From the NCBI GenBank assembly GCA_027574665.1, contig CM050649.1:67856150-67920149 (forward strand): a DNA stretch of 64,000 bases, written 5' to 3'. Positions within the stretch are counted from its first letter, which is position 1, and each line of letters begins with the position of its first letter. The stretch comes from Rhynochetos jubatus (Eukaryota > Chordata > Aves > Eurypygiformes > Rhynochetidae). The position numbers and the translations under genes were made by a program. The notes under the pieces were generated by a model that was not told the origin of the DNA, searched no databases, and saw nothing but the letters and a program-made list of their open reading frames with translations. Positions 1-13,107 of this stretch are shown piece after piece.

Positions 1-1049
1 GAATATCAATCACTAGAAGTGAGCTAGAAAGTAGTACAAATGATGTGTGTCCTTGGCCCACTTTAAAATTGCTTTCCATGTGGAAATAGATTGAAAAAGG
101 AGTCTGATGTCCACTGGGCACGAGGGGGCACAGTTAAAATGTACAGCTCCTGTGTGACTTCCTCTGAGAGAGCACCCAGGTCACTGCGGCATTGCAGCTG
201 GAGCTAGAGCTCTGCTTGGCAGCGACGGTCGCTATCAGGAGCTGCTGTTGCACCCTGCAGAATGGTGGAAACTCATGGAGTCATTAAGGTGAATGTTCTG
301 CACCAGGAAAGTTGGGTTTGAATTGCTGCTTTAGATATGTAAATTCTTTTTCTGGTTTGTTTTTGCCCCTAGCCACTCATTAGATTTTGCCCTAATTTTT
401 TTTTGAGCACAGCAATGGCTGTAGAAGGGAAATTTGAACACTGTCTAATTAGACTTTTTTCTTTTTTTGAACTAATCAGTTTCCCTGATGAGCTTTATGT
501 CTGTCAGCAATTATTAAAATCTCTGTTCTCCCTTTTCCGCTTTTCACCAGCAATAAGTATTAGAGAAGCGCTTCCTTTGTCCGTGGTAACACACTCCAGT
601 GCTGCCTCATCTCTCCTCTGATGTCCAATGCTGATGTTGATCTTTAGCACTTTCTTGCTCCATTTATATGTTGTGAAGATATACAAATTCCCTGAAGATT
701 AGAAGGGCCACATTAATGTCCTTAAGAACATATTTTTTCTGTGTTTGAGCACGTTTTACCTAATAAGTTTCTGTTTGTTTGTTTTCTGTTTTTTCAAAGT
801 TGTGTAACTATTTCTTCTGTGCCATGGAAGTGGGTTGGATTGAGAAAGAACTTCAAGCTATATACTTTTACCCTACCTCTTGCTCCTAGGGAAGCATGCT
901 CAGACTGTATCCACTAGGTCTGTACTTTCTGGGTAAGGTGTGCTGTAACCACATCATTTCAAATGGAGCATAGGAAAAGTGGCAGGACAAATGCATCTTT
1001 GTAGGAGTAACAGTGTTACTGAGAAAAGTAAAAGAGATTATGAATTCTC
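1..1049. other. No gene seen
   Basis: AT-rich DNA without a supported exon. The short open frame at 403-621 has no recognisable domain. This could be intergenic or noncoding transcript sequence of an upstream receptor gene, but nothing shows which. Confidence 0.6.
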
Positions 1050-1486
1050 TGCTCAGAGGGCTGGAGCACCTCTGCTATGGGGACAGGCTGAGAGAGTTGG
1101 GCTTGTTCAGCCTGGAGAAGAGAAGTCTCCGGGGAGACCTTATAGCACCTTCCAGTACCTGATGGGGCCTACAGGGAAGCTGGGAGGAGGGGGGCGACGA
1201 ATTTTTACAAGGACCTGTAGTGACAGGACAAGGGGTAACGGGCTTAAATTGAAAGTGGGGAGCTTTAGACTGGACATCAGGAAGAAATTCTTCACGGAGG
1301 GGGGATGAGGCACTGGGACAGGTTGCCCAGAGAAGCTGTGGGTGCCCCATCCCTGGCAGTGTTCCAGGCCAGGCTGGATGAGGCTCTGAGCAACCTGGTC
1401 TAGTGGAGGGTGTCCCTGCCCATGGCAGGGGGGTTGGAACAAGATGGTCTTTAAGATCCCTTCCAACCTAAACCAGTCTATGATTC
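1050..1486 (+). mobile_element. CR1 LINE 3' fragment
   Basis: Begins at GCTCAGAGGGCTGGAGCACC and runs through the standard avian CR1 3' region (GGGCTTGTTCAGCCTGGAGA, GACAGGACAAGGGGTAA, GTTGCCCAGAGAAGCTGTG) to the terminal AACCAGTCTATGATTC. It is 5' truncated, lacks an intact reverse transcriptase, and is little diverged from the copies at 7281 and 9061. Confidence 0.93.
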
Positions 1487-3059
1487 CAAAATGGCAAATA
1501 AGCAGGAGATTTAGGAGTTATAAGAAATAACATTCATCTGTCCCTTTAAACAGAAAAAAAATTGGCAGTTAACTCCCCTACATATTGCTTACAGGAACAA
1601 ATAGCAAAAAAAGCTAAAGAGCTGTCTTGACAGGGACACTCACAGTGGGAAAAACTTGTGTGCCATATGTCCCTCTACCATCTGTGTCTGCTCTCTTCTG
1701 GGTCGTGACATCTGGTTCTGCTTCATATCTGGCTCTGATTCCTGTATTTTTAGAGTAAACCCGACTTGATTCTCCTCAGAGATTGAAGAGAATAGAACAC
1801 ATGCCGACTTCTGCAAGAAAAGCCAAGTTTTTCATAAAAACATGTCTCCTCAGCCTAGATCTGAATGGCTTGAAACACGTATGCATTTAAATGAGCCAAG
1901 GATGTGCCAGCACCGTCTGCTGTCGCTTTTTAAAAACTGCTAACTCTGGGGTGTTTGGTGGTTTTGGAGGGTTGGGCCATATAGTTAGTCGGGTACCTAA
2001 TTTAGGAGATGAACTTACTACTGTGGAAACGGTCACATCCAAGAGAGAAAACAACTGAGGATGGGAAAAGATCAGGAGTGCCAGGGTGAGGGCTGGTGAG
2101 GGAGTAGCAACATCTGTCAGGGGATGTGACTGTGGGGACCCCCCAACCCCGCTGCAGTGAGCTGCACTGGTGTTGTGCTGTGCAATACCTCCACCTACTG
2201 ATGCTTGAGACTGAAGTTCTCCCCTTTTAAAATAGCCACCCTGATTACTTAAGATCATAGAGGTGCTGTTGCTGATAATGCTAAGCCACAACGCTAAGTA
2301 AAAAAAAACACCGCCAAGAGGGAGTTAAAAAAAGAAGATATTCTGACAACTGCTGTTCTGAATTATACTGTAATTCTTATTTTTAGTGCTTTCCTCATCC
2401 TTTGTAGAAATTAGCAAGGAATTTAGAGGAAAGTGAGATTTTTGGCTGTGGAGTCTGCACATCTGTTAATACAGTGCCTCAGAATTAATTGGAAAATGGG
2501 GAGGACTTGTCCCTCTGTAGAGCTGTGTTTCTTTATCAGCCTCCAGCGTATGTCAATTAGATCTGACTGCTTTATGTTGAGCAACACTTCCCGCTGATTA
2601 TTCCAGGAGAAAGACTATGAATGGGCACTACTTCTGCTGGGATCAGCATTTCAGCACATCAGCCGTGTGTGATGGCTGGAGGACCATTACCAACTGTGTG
2701 CTCCCCCCGCAACTGAGAGTCCCACCGCTTGCTTGACATGGTGAAGTATGGAGAATTGAGCCTAATTTAACTATCTAGCCAACTGAGCTGGGAATGAATG
2801 GATCCAGTGGTCATACCATGAGAAAATCTTGGAGTCTGGGATGCTGAAGTGTTTGTAGGATCCCAGTCTGTAGACGGACAGTAGGTAAGATTCAGTACTC
2901 CTGGAGTCCTTGAATGGTTGCCTGAGGGCTGCCATCAGAGAGGGGCAGTCAGGTGAATCAAGAAGACCATTCAAAACTGAATGTTACAATGACCTTGCCT
3001 TGGCGTGCCCAGGCCCCGAGAGACCTTCCAAATCCTTTTCGTTGCTGGTATGTAGTGGT

Positions 3060-3118
3060 TTTTTTTCTTCGTTTCTTCTTTCTTTTCTTTTTCTTCTTTT
3101 TCTTTTTTTCTTTTTTAA
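3060..3118 (+). repeat. Polypyrimidine tract
   Basis: A run of T with interspersed C, following ATGTAGTGG. It is low-complexity sequence. Confidence 0.85.
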
Positions 3119-3700
3119 TTAATTTACAGCCATATGGTTTGTAAGATGAAGAGAATTTGCAAAATGGAAGCGATTGGGTGGCTTCAAAGCCTATTTAGAA
3201 CCTTTGCCAAAATCTCTGTGGGTCAAAATTTTGTATTTGCATTAGTGCCTGTCTTCATATTGATAAAAGCAACTAAATAAAAAATCCTGCCACAGCTCAG
3301 GCAAAATGATTCTGAGTTGCAGAACTAATGGTGAAGATCAGACTTTGCAGGAAGTGATCAAAGCAATTAGCATAGGACGGCTGGGGCAGAGTGGTTTGTA
3401 ATCAATTCATGGAACTCTCAGTAGTAGTTGGATTCTGTAATGAGCACTCAGATGACACAATTCTTGAAGTGTCACACTTGGATACATGATGGTCCAAGAG
3501 CAGCCCCAGGCATCTTTTGTGTGGCCCTCAAAATGTACAGAGCTGTTAAAGCTGAAGTTTTCTCCTCCATCTGTGAGGAGGCTATGGACAGTCACTGGTG
3601 TCCTGGGGGATGCTGGGAGTTATGGGAGAGTGGGGCTTGGTGGGTTTGGTGGGACTTAGGGAATCTGGAAGCCAGGCCATGTACTTATTTCTCTTCTTCA

Positions 3701-3703
<3 letters not shown>

Positions 3704-3748
<45 letters not shown>
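3704..3748. repeat. CT microsatellite, about 22 units
   Basis: An uninterrupted CT run. The open frames on both strands here (serine/leucine or glutamate/arginine repeats) are products of the microsatellite. Confidence 0.97.
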
Positions 3749-3751
<3 letters not shown>

Positions 3752-6700
3752 CCTTTCTCTCTTCCTTGAAACCCACCAAAAGAAGCTGCCTCTTGCTCAC
3801 CTCATCCTCAGTGATACACAGCTGCTTCTCAGAATAAACAACCACTTTACTCATATGCCTGCACTTCAGTTACAACAGGTCCTAGCTGGAATTAGGCTAG
3901 AGCGCTTGAGAAGGGAGTCACTACATATGTTTCTCTCAAGGACGTGAAGAATACAGGGTAGTGGCTATTTCTGCTTACAGAGTAGAGTCCTGGGTGGATG
4001 GTATGAGATGGTCTTTCATAGGAAATAAACTGAGAATTCTTGGCCAGGTCATAGTGGGGATTAAATCAAAGTGCATATTTTGCAAAAGAAAACAAGCTAT
4101 TTTTAAAAATAACCATATGACTTCTTCTTTGGCAGCTAAATACCATCTTGAATAAGTAAGAGGCTAACTGGGAGAAAATCCTTGTAATGTTTTAAAAGTG
4201 TTTAGCCAATTTAACCTAGACCTAGCAGCATTAAAAAGCTTTTGTTGCCTGGCCTGACCTGGCCTGCGGGAGAAGGGGGGAGGTGAGGAAGAATAAAGGC
4301 AGTAGCACTTAAAGGTTTACTGATTAAAATCACGTGTTGCATTTTGAGACATGTGAAGCAGCAAAGTGCCATTTTATCTTTGTACGTACCTCTCTCTAAC
4401 CACAAATGTACTTACTATGGGCATATTTCACTGCTCTTGGCCTTTCTCTTTGACGATAACTCCAATCAGCCTGGTGATTTTTTGATTTCCTGAGCAAGTC
4501 TGCCGCCTGGATCACGGTGTTCCTCTCACAAGACTCAGTGTTGTGGAAATTCCCTTGCCTTAAATGCAGAGCAGGTTTTTTCTTCCCCTAAAAGCTCCTG
4601 GTTTTTGTCAGCCAAGTCTCTTCAAGCAGCAAGTACAGAGCAATTTTGAGTGGAAGGGGAAGAGAGATTTTAGAGACTGTGTAGGGATTCAGCTGTGAAA
4701 GCAAATATTTTTGACCTTCACTGAAAACCTGGACCCGTATTTTATAATGGAGCACAGGATGTACCCCCTGCAGGTAATCCTAAATGCCTCAGAGAGGAAA
4801 ACAAGGCTTTTGACATGTGATGAAGTTTGGTTACAGATACTGTGAGTCTTCGTGTTCTTCCACCTAGAGGCTTGTAAAGGCTGGAGGGAGACATGCTGGC
4901 TGCAATAGCTCCGGCTGACCTATTCCTTGGGCCAAGAGCTGTCTCCTAGCCAAAGGACCCAGTTTGGAAACTGCTGGGAAAAAAGAGGAACAACAAACAC
5001 TGGAGAGAAGAGCATGAGAAATGCTCTGCAGAATCAGGCCAGCAGCTGACCGAGCCAGGCATTCTGTCTTCAACAGCACTGAAAATCTGACTGATACCTC
5101 AACAGCTGCCCCAAGCTGCTGGGCTGGCTCTCCAATTCCTGAGGCAGCAGAGTAAGTCACTGATACCTTCTTCCCTCCCTGCCCTTCTCCAGGTTCTGGC
5201 AGGATGTTCTGTTGTTGTGGGAAAAGGGCAGTGTTTCTGAGGGCTCAGGTGGGTGTCCAAGCTGAAGCCACCCTTGCTGTGGTGCTGCACCTGCATGGAC
5301 GGCCTCCCAAGGATGCTGGCTCTGGCTGCACTTCTTGTTGGCTTGGCTTCCATGTTGTAGCTATGTCGTTTCTGTGCTGTCACCTTCCCACAGCCTGCTT
5401 ATGCAGTGCCTCAAGTCTGTTCTTGGGCCTGCCATCCCTTCCTCGTGCACCCCCTCAGGGTCACAGGAGGGAGTCAATGGCAGGCAGGCCCCTAAAAAAA
5501 AGCCCTTCCTGTAGGCCAGACGTCCAACATGAAGTCTCTCCTCTTGCTTGATCTGGCCCCACCAAGGTGCAGCAGTGGTGGTGCAGACGCCTTGTGCTGG
5601 CAGGCTGATGGGGTTTGTCCCCATGAGCTGTTAGCTAAGACTACCCGGTGTGTTTTACGAGTTTCAGAACGCAGTGGTGGTTGAACAAAGGTGGGAGATG
5701 TTGTCGTATAAGCACTCACAGGGACCTCGGGGTGCTCTGGGCTCTCAGTGTGGTTTGGTCTCTTTGTCTACCCATGCCAACAGGGAACCGTGCACTTCTG
5801 CAGCTGCTGGGCCATGGCTAATCCGGACTACATGGATTTTGGCTCCAGCACTCAAGGTGTGAAACCTGAGCTCCATTGAAACCCTGGGATCAGAATAACA
5901 TTCTCATATCTGAACCCTGAACTCTCTTGAGTATTTTGCTTCCTTTTCCCCTCTGCAGCAACAAACAAAACCCCATGTGAAACCTGCTGAGTTCTGTGTA
6001 GCTTGTGTGGCCTGTGTTGCTCCAGTATTTTGTAGCATCTTGCCACTGCCTGTAGCAATCGGTGTCAAATGAAGTTGTGTATTTAGTGAGATGCTTTTAT
6101 CATGCTTACTCAGCAAATATTTAGCAAATACTCCGCAGGCTATTGACTTTCTCTTTTGAGAGTGAAAAAGTGGTTTTCGTGCTTCTTGCAAAGTCTGTTC
6201 CTATTGCTGGGAAAGAAAGTACACAGGGTGAAGTATCAGAACGCAAACACTGTTCTGTAAGCCTTGAAAACCACACAGACCGGAGCTTATTTCCATGCAG
6301 ATATCATGACGCTGAGTTGGTCTGTTGTTATTGCATAACACAATTAACCACATCCTCCCACAGACAAACAATAGTGCTGTCTTTCCTTATTAAGGTGACT
6401 TTGGACCCTGAGAGGTATTAAAATAGTCAGCCTTTCTCTTGAAGGAAACAAACAGCATTCTTTGTTGATTCTTGGTTAGGAAATACTCGCACAACATGAA
6501 GTTACCTGAGAAAAGCCATCATGCTGGTTGTGGCCATCCAGTGCAGCTGGGTATCAGGAGAGCAGTGATGCTTTTTTGCTGTTCTTCTGGCCTGGTATGA
6601 CAGGTGCTTATTCCCTGTCCTCACTAGTTTGGACTGTCCTGCTCACTTTGTCTGCCCACAGCTGCTCCAAGGCTGCCCTTTCTATTGTGCCAGCACAGCT

Positions 6701-7125
6701 GTGTGTCCATGAAACCTGCTCAAGAACCAAACCAGCTGAAAAATAACCGTGCTTTCGTTGTTCCTTTTGGTTGTTATTTCTTAGGCAGATCTATTTTCTA
6801 AACTGTCTACCATTGAAGAACACAAGATTATGTTTTTTTGTGACACGGGAGAGGCAGGGAAGGCAAAGGTGGATGATTAGGATGGCATGAGAAGTATTGC
6901 TTCTAAAGCACAGCCTTGGTGAGGTTAAGCAGCTGTTGGATTGTCTGTGTTCATGTGGATATACAGTTTCCTGCACTCAAGTAGGATCTGTTGGAACACC
7001 CTCTCTAGGTTGCAGTATCGTGCCAGAAACACATTGAAATAATGTCTGTCTTCTCTGGCCATGTATTTGGGGTTTAAGGATTTTTTTTTTATGCATTGCA
7101 TCTGATGGACTTTCAGTTGCCCTGA

Positions 7126-8300
7126 TGTCATGGGTTAATCACAGCCAGCAATTAAGAACCACACAGCTGCTTGATCACCTTCCCCCTCCTCCAGTGGAGG
7201 AGGAGAATCAGAGGAAAAGACAAGGAAACTTGTAGGTTGAGATAAGAACAATTTAATAATTGAATATAAATGGATTTATAGGCCAAGTGCAAGGTCCTGC
7301 ACATGAGTCAGGGCAATCCCAAGCACAAGTAGAGGCTCGGCAGAGAATGGATCGAGAGCAGCCCTGAGGAGAAGGACTTGGGCGTACTGCTGGATGAAAA
7401 GCTGTACATGAGCCGGCAGTGTGCGCTGGCAGCCCAGAAAGCCAACCGTATCCTGACCTGTATCATCAGGAGAAGCGTGGCCAGCAGGTCGAGGGAGGGA
7501 TTCTCCCCCTTTACTCTGCTCTCGTGAGACCCCACCTGCAGTGCTGAGTCCAGCTCTGGGGCCCCCAACATCAGAAGGATATCGACTGGTTGGAGCGAGT
7601 CCAGAGGAGGCCACGAAGATGCTCAGAGGGCTGGAGCACCTCTGCTGTGGGGACAGGCTGAGAGAGTTGGGCTTGTTCAGCCTGGAGAAGAGAAGGCTCC
7701 AAGGAGACCTTATAGCACCTTCCAGTACCTGAAGGGGCCTACAGGGAAGCTGGGGGGGACTTTAGAAGGGCCAGTAGTGACAGGACAAGGGGTAATGGGT
7801 TTAAATTGAAAGTGGGGAGATTTAGGTTAGATACCAGGAAGAAATTCTTCCCAGAGAGGGTGGTGAGGCACTGGGACAGGTTGCCCAGAGAAGCTGTGGA
7901 TGCCCCATCCCTGGAAGTGTTCCAGGCCAGGCTGGATGAGGCTTTGAGCAACCTGGTCTAGGGGTTGGAACTGGATGGTCTTTAAGATCCCTTCCAACCC
8001 AAACCAGTCTATGAATAAAATAGTGAAACTAATAATACTAACAATAATATGTAATGACAGTAAAGGAAGATGAAGCAAATGATACAATCGCTCGCCACAC
8101 TCTGACTGATACACAGCCAGGTCCTGCGTAGCAGGACCAAGAGCCAGAGCTTGGGAGCGATTGCAGCAGAGTCCAGTGAGCCCCCAAAGCGAGAGGGCAT
8201 GATTGAGAAAACTAACCCCAATGGCTCCTGACTCACCCCCAACTTACAGGCTCCACAGTTACTTTTTATCCTTCTGAGACTTTGCCATTTTGCCATGATT
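7126..8300 (-). mobile_element. LTR fossil of an avian endogenous retrovirus family, split by CR1
   Basis: The left part (7126-7280) opens with TGTCATGGGTTAATCACAGC and includes GGTTGAGATAAGAACAATTT. The right part (8014 to about 8300) holds an AATAAT-rich stretch, CAATCGCTCGCCACACTCTG and ACTGATACACAGCCAG. Both match, from memory, a common avian LTR read in reverse orientation. No internal retroviral genes were seen, so a solo LTR is likely. It is diverged and old; the right end is uncertain. Confidence 0.6.
7281..8013 (+). mobile_element. CR1 LINE 3' fragment inserted in an LTR fossil
   Basis: Starts in the C-terminal end of the reverse transcriptase region (GGCCAAGTGCAAGGTCCTGC) and continues to the CR1 3' end, AACCCAAACCAGTCTATGA. 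It is 5' truncated, as usual for CR1. Flanking sequence on both sides matches one LTR family, so this CR1 is younger than that insertion. Confidence 0.93.
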
Positions 8301-9060
8301 TCTGTAACCCCAACTAGCTGTTTGTTAGTAGAAGATTTGGTATTTCCATTGTTTGATGCAGTAAATTTTTTCTTTGTCTTTTCAAGCTTTAATGGACCAT
8401 CTGAAGGGACCCTGTCAGTGAAAACCACCTGGAAACATTTTGCTGGACCAGGTTCTACTTCTTTTGCCATCAGTATTGCATTAACTTAGTCTTTGGAACA
8501 TAAACATTTATTTTATCTTAATGCAGATGATATTTCTATTGTTTCCTACTAGATATTACATTTTGACTGAAACTGATGGGTGCTGCTTCTTTCTTATTAA
8601 TTTACCCAGAACTTCAGTCATAAGAAGTTACCTCCTTCTTTACAGACATTGTTTGACTCAAATGACCAAAACAGAAAAAATAGGAGGCAGTAATAATGAA
8701 GTACAAATGACTATTTTGACCTACAGTGAGTTCAGTTGACTTTGGTATGTATAAAGAATGAAAAAAAAAATGTACCTGGAACTTCACAGGCTTTTCTATT
8801 GTCATGGTGCAGGGAGGTGCATGGGCTAGACATAAATGCAGTTATAGCAGTTTCTTTGGAACTTCTAGAGTAAATATGAGCCTCTGAATAGTTGTAACAA
8901 ACACTACTTGCAACCTCCTTAAATTCCACAGTTTTAGCTGTGATGGTAGGTGGAATTGTCCATAGCAATGATGTGTAGATGTTATTTAATGGTAGGATTA
9001 AAAAAAAAAAAAAAAGAGAGAGATATCATCACAATTACTCATTTCCACTTTAGCTAGAAC

Positions 9061-9462
9061 ATAGAACTGTAGAATGGTTAGGGTTGGAAGGGACCTTAAA
9101 GACCACCTAGTTCCAACCCCCCTGCCATGGGCAGGGACACCCTCCACTAGACCAGGTTGCTGAAAGCCTCATCCAGCCTGGCCTGGAACACTGCCAGGGA
9201 TGGGGCACCCACAGCTTCTCTGGGCAACCTGTTCCAGTGCCTCAGCACCCTCTCCGGGAAGAATTTCTTCCTGGTGTCCAATCTAAATCTTCCCACTTTC
9301 AGTTTAAACCCATTACCCCTTGTCCTGTCACTACATGCCCGTGTAAAAGTTGCCCCCAGCTTCCTTGTAGGCCCCTTCATGTACTGGAAGGTGCTGTAAG
9401 GTCTCCCTGGAGCCTTCTCTTCTCCAGACTGAACAAACCCAACTCTCTCAGCCTTTCTTCAT
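9061..9462 (-). mobile_element. CR1 LINE 3' fragment, reverse orientation
   Basis: Reads as the complement of the CR1 3' end, opening GAATGGTTAGGGTTGGAAGG and closing at AACTCTCTCAGCCTTTCTTC. It is 5' truncated at the region where the 1050 copy also starts. A poly(A) run with GAGAGA lies about 45 bp to its left. Confidence 0.93.
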
Positions 9463-9532
9463 AGGAAATAAGAAATATTTACTGGCACATGGAATTCACA
9501 GTAAGGAGTTAGAGATGAAGTTGGTGGAAAAA

Positions 9533-9623
9533 ATGGTTACAGGTGGGAAGCTGATTGATTGACTGAAAGGAAACATAACTGAAAGGTATGTGCACTGAAG
9601 TGTATGATTTCAGGGTCTTTTTT
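9533..9623 (+). repeat. Dispersed 91-bp repeat, copy A
   Basis: Runs from ATGGTTACAGGTGGGAAGCT to TTTCAGGGTC followed by a T-run. The same sequence recurs at 13108-13198 with about eight changes. Confidence 0.9.
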
Positions 9624-10529
9624 TTTTTTTTCACCCACGTAATCTCATTCCTCTTCATGCTGGCTAGAGGAGGTTATAATAACATTTGTTACAATACTAG
9701 AAGTCCTGCATTTAAAGTTTCTTCTTCTGAAATCTGCAGACCAGAGATGTGTTCCTGCTTTCCTTGTGTGGTTTCTTGAAAATGTAGTTGAGGTATGTGT
9801 TGTTATGCTGGGTTGATATGTTCATCTTCTGTTGTGATGAATATGCTGGAAAAGATACTGCAATCTTGTTAATTTTCAGTTTCTTTAGCTAAGTGTATGT
9901 AGTTTCCATCTAGATTTAAAATGTTTAAAAAGAAATAATTTTTCTTTCATTTAGATTTTCTCATCAGACACATTCTTGTAGTATAACTCACTATTTTCTG
10001 AAACCTCATAATAAACTGCTCCAAAACGACAACACAAACTGAAGAGAATATCGTTAATGAGAATAATAACTCAAGAACTTCAGTATCCCCCAGCTATTTT
10101 TCAAAGTGTATTTAATGTAGCAGTCACTTTACAGATATGTTTCCTTTATTGGCTTATCACATAGTTGCTGTTCTACTTATGACTACTTTCAAACGGTGTC
10201 TTTCCATCCTTTAGCATATAAATTCATAGAAAAAGAGTGCTTTTGCTAGTGATGTGGAGAGAGATTAAATCAATTTCTGGTTTTATTTTGTATGATAGAC
10301 TGCCATTTCTGCTACGCTTTTAAAATTCAAACTTTGTGGCTACCCAAAGGTCAGATCTGACCCTGACGTTTTGCTGGGGCAGAAACCCAGCCTGACAGAA
10401 ACTTTATGCTGACTTTGCAGTATTAATAAACTTTGTGATAGCAGCAGGAGGAAAGACTGTGGAAAGAGCTCTCCACACAAATATCATTCAGAAAACTTCT
10501 GGTTGTCAGAGAAAATCGGGATAAATCAA

Positions 10530-11250
10530 TCATAGAATCATAGAATGCCAGCACACACTGCCGGCTCATGTTCAGCTTTTCATCCACCATTACCCCTCAA
10601 GTCTCCACAGGGCTGCTCTCAATCCATTCTGCACCCAGCCTGTACTTGTGTTTGGGATTGCCCCGACCCATGTGCAGGACCTTGCATTGGCCTTGTTGAA
10701 CTTCATTGGGTTGGCAGTGGCCCAACTCTGCAGTCTGTCCAGGTCTCTCTGGATGGCATCCCTTCCCTCCAGTGTGTTGACTGCTCCAGTTCTAATACCA
10801 ACCCCTGAGGAATGCCACTCATCACTGGTCTCCACTCAGACATCGAGCCGTTGACCGCAATTCTTTGAGTGTGGCCATCTAGCCAGTTCCTTATCCACTG
10901 AGTGGTCCCTCTGTCAAATCCATGCCTCTCTAATTTAGAGACAAGGATGTTGTGCGGGATGGTGTCAAACGCTTTGCACGAGTCCAGGTAGATGGCATCG
11001 GTTGCCCTACCTTTACCCACCAAGGTTGTGACCCCATCATAGAAGGCCACCGTATTTGTTAGGCACGATCTGCCCTTGGTGAAGCCATGTTGGCTGTCAC
11101 CAATCAGCTCCTCGTTCTCCATGTGTCTTAGCATGGCTCCTATGAAGGTTCTGCTCCATGATCTTGCCAGGCACGTTGGTGAGACTGACTGGCCTGTAGA
11201 TCCCTGGATCCTCCTTTTTTCCCTTTTTAAAGATGGGGGTTAGTTTCCAT
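10530..11250 (-). mobile_element. CR1 LINE fragment with reverse transcriptase region, internally deleted
   Basis: On the minus strand it encodes recognisable CR1 reverse transcriptase pieces ([42 protein letters not shown]). Its terminal 3' repeat (ATCATAGAATCATAGAATG at 10529-10547 on plus) abuts a segment near the end of the reverse transcriptase gene, so about 500-600 bp of the usual 3' region is missing. A second shorter gap lies near 10790, where the catalytic-site part of the gene would be. It cannot encode a working enzyme. Confidence 0.9.
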
Positions 11251-13107
11251 GAATGTAGTATTACTTCTGTGATATCCTGCAGAGCTAGAAATTTGAGTGC
11301 CTCTGGGCAATGTGTTTGCCTGAATTTTGATACACACCCCCAAGGGAAAGGGATGGTCTATTATGTTTATCTGGTTAGTGGCAGAAGGTGAGGACTTTTA
11401 AGACCTTCAGAGGGAATTCTACTCCCTAAACTGGCTACTCTTAACCCTTATTGTTGACTGTAGAGAGAACTAATGGGAAATGCTTACTTCCACCCCCAGT
11501 CGTGATGTAAACTGGCTATCTGTCTTCTGAGAATAGATGCTAACGGAGCCAAAACAGCTCTGATGAGGCAAAAAATCTGAACATATGGTGTACCCCCGCA
11601 TAGTTCTTCGTTCTCATACTAGCCTTGTGGTTAGAGCAGTCATCAGGAAACTGGTGACCTCTCTTGCCTTGAAGGAGAATGTGCTCCCTCAACTTCTCCC
11701 AGAGCACTTGCTGCTGGTTCTGAGGTATCTGGGCCAATTTGTATCTGATAGTGTAGTTTTTCTTGCTGAAAGCAAATGTGAGGCAGCCCAACACACTTAA
11801 GAGGAGCCAGAGCCTCAGAATACAAATTTCTTATTAATGTCCACCCTCCACGTTGCTAGAGTCAAAATCACTCTTGGCTGTTCTCTGTCTTCCCCAACAC
11901 CTAGCATTCCAATTTCAGTGGGCAGGGTGGAAGGTTCTTCCTGTGACCTAGAAGCATCTAGAGACCTTAGGGATTGGGTCTTCTGGTTTCTGAATAAGTG
12001 CTGTGACTGAAAGCCTTGCTTAGGCATTGTGGATTGTTTTCAGTCTGAGTTGTGAATGATTTTACTTTGGAGAGAAATCCTTGTCCTTTCCAGAGGATGA
12101 GTTGTAGAGTGCCTATCTTAAGCATAGAAGAGAATGAGTTCAGGCAGTGCTGGACATCAGGTGTGTGGAATTTTTGCCTGAGGTGTGGGTCAGTCCTATT
12201 TTCTGAATCCAAATTCAGGCAATATTTAGTTAGAAATACGTGACAGCTGGATCCTGAATGGTAGACAATTTGTGGCCATGTCTGTGTTGTCTGGGCTTGA
12301 ATGGCCTTTGGGAACTGCAAACTGACTTCATCCTTTATAATGCACCAAAATGACTCTTTTCCTGGAAATGGACATGAAGAGCAGGAAGGAAGTCCCCTGC
12401 CACTCCGCAGCTTCTTTAAGATATGAAAACAGCAAATGTTATTACTGTCTGGCTGTGCCGTGTCTGACCCAATATCTCCATGTCACCCACTTGTCCTATT
12501 ACGCCCAAAGCAGTGTGGGCACATCTGCACTGAGGTGATATGGAGCACCAAGGAGCATCCTCGGCTCGGTAGCCTCGCCTATGAATGGTGTGTTACGTAG
12601 TGTGCACGTATTTAACATCACCTGAGGATGTCAGACAATTCGTTTAAGACACAAGAGCCTCAAGATCATTAAGGAGCTAATTAGTAATTTGGACTCAAGC
12701 TGTAGCACTCACTCACATGCAATTACCTGAATGACCCGTGCAGGATGACAGGCACTGCTTGAGAGTCCAGTACATGGTGCACACTGACTCTGTGAAATCG
12801 AAGAGTACCTGAGGGCTTACGTGCCATGATTTGTCAGTCTTTGCAGGACAGATATTTGCTGAAGTCGTGTGCATTTTTAATATTTTAAAATAATTTTTAT
12901 TACTTCCCCTTTAGGGATGTTTATGTACCCTGCCAGACACCAACATGTCCACATTAGGTAATAAAAGCAAGCATCCTTGAATTCTCCTTCTTTTAGGCCT
13001 ACTTGTTTCAATTGCTCTTTTGTAAAGATAAAGGAGGTGGAATATAGTTTATCATCTTTGACACCAGGGCGTGATTTCCCTGGAAATGGAGGGACCCAGC
13101 AGTGCTC

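Larger units (their letters stand above)
1487..7125. other. No gene seen; simple repeats only
   Basis: No Ig, TIR or other protein signature was found. Overlapping frames around 4864-5862 on both strands are short and mutually antisense, as in slightly GC-richer noncoding DNA. The region holds the polypyrimidine tract and the CT microsatellite. Confidence 0.55.

Noticed and set aside
3428-3854. Open frames with serine/leucine or glutamate/arginine runs
   Set aside because: Produced by translation of the CT microsatellite.
10703-11134. 143-codon minus-strand open frame with reverse transcriptase motifs, as a host gene
   Set aside because: It is part of a broken CR1 LINE, not a host gene.
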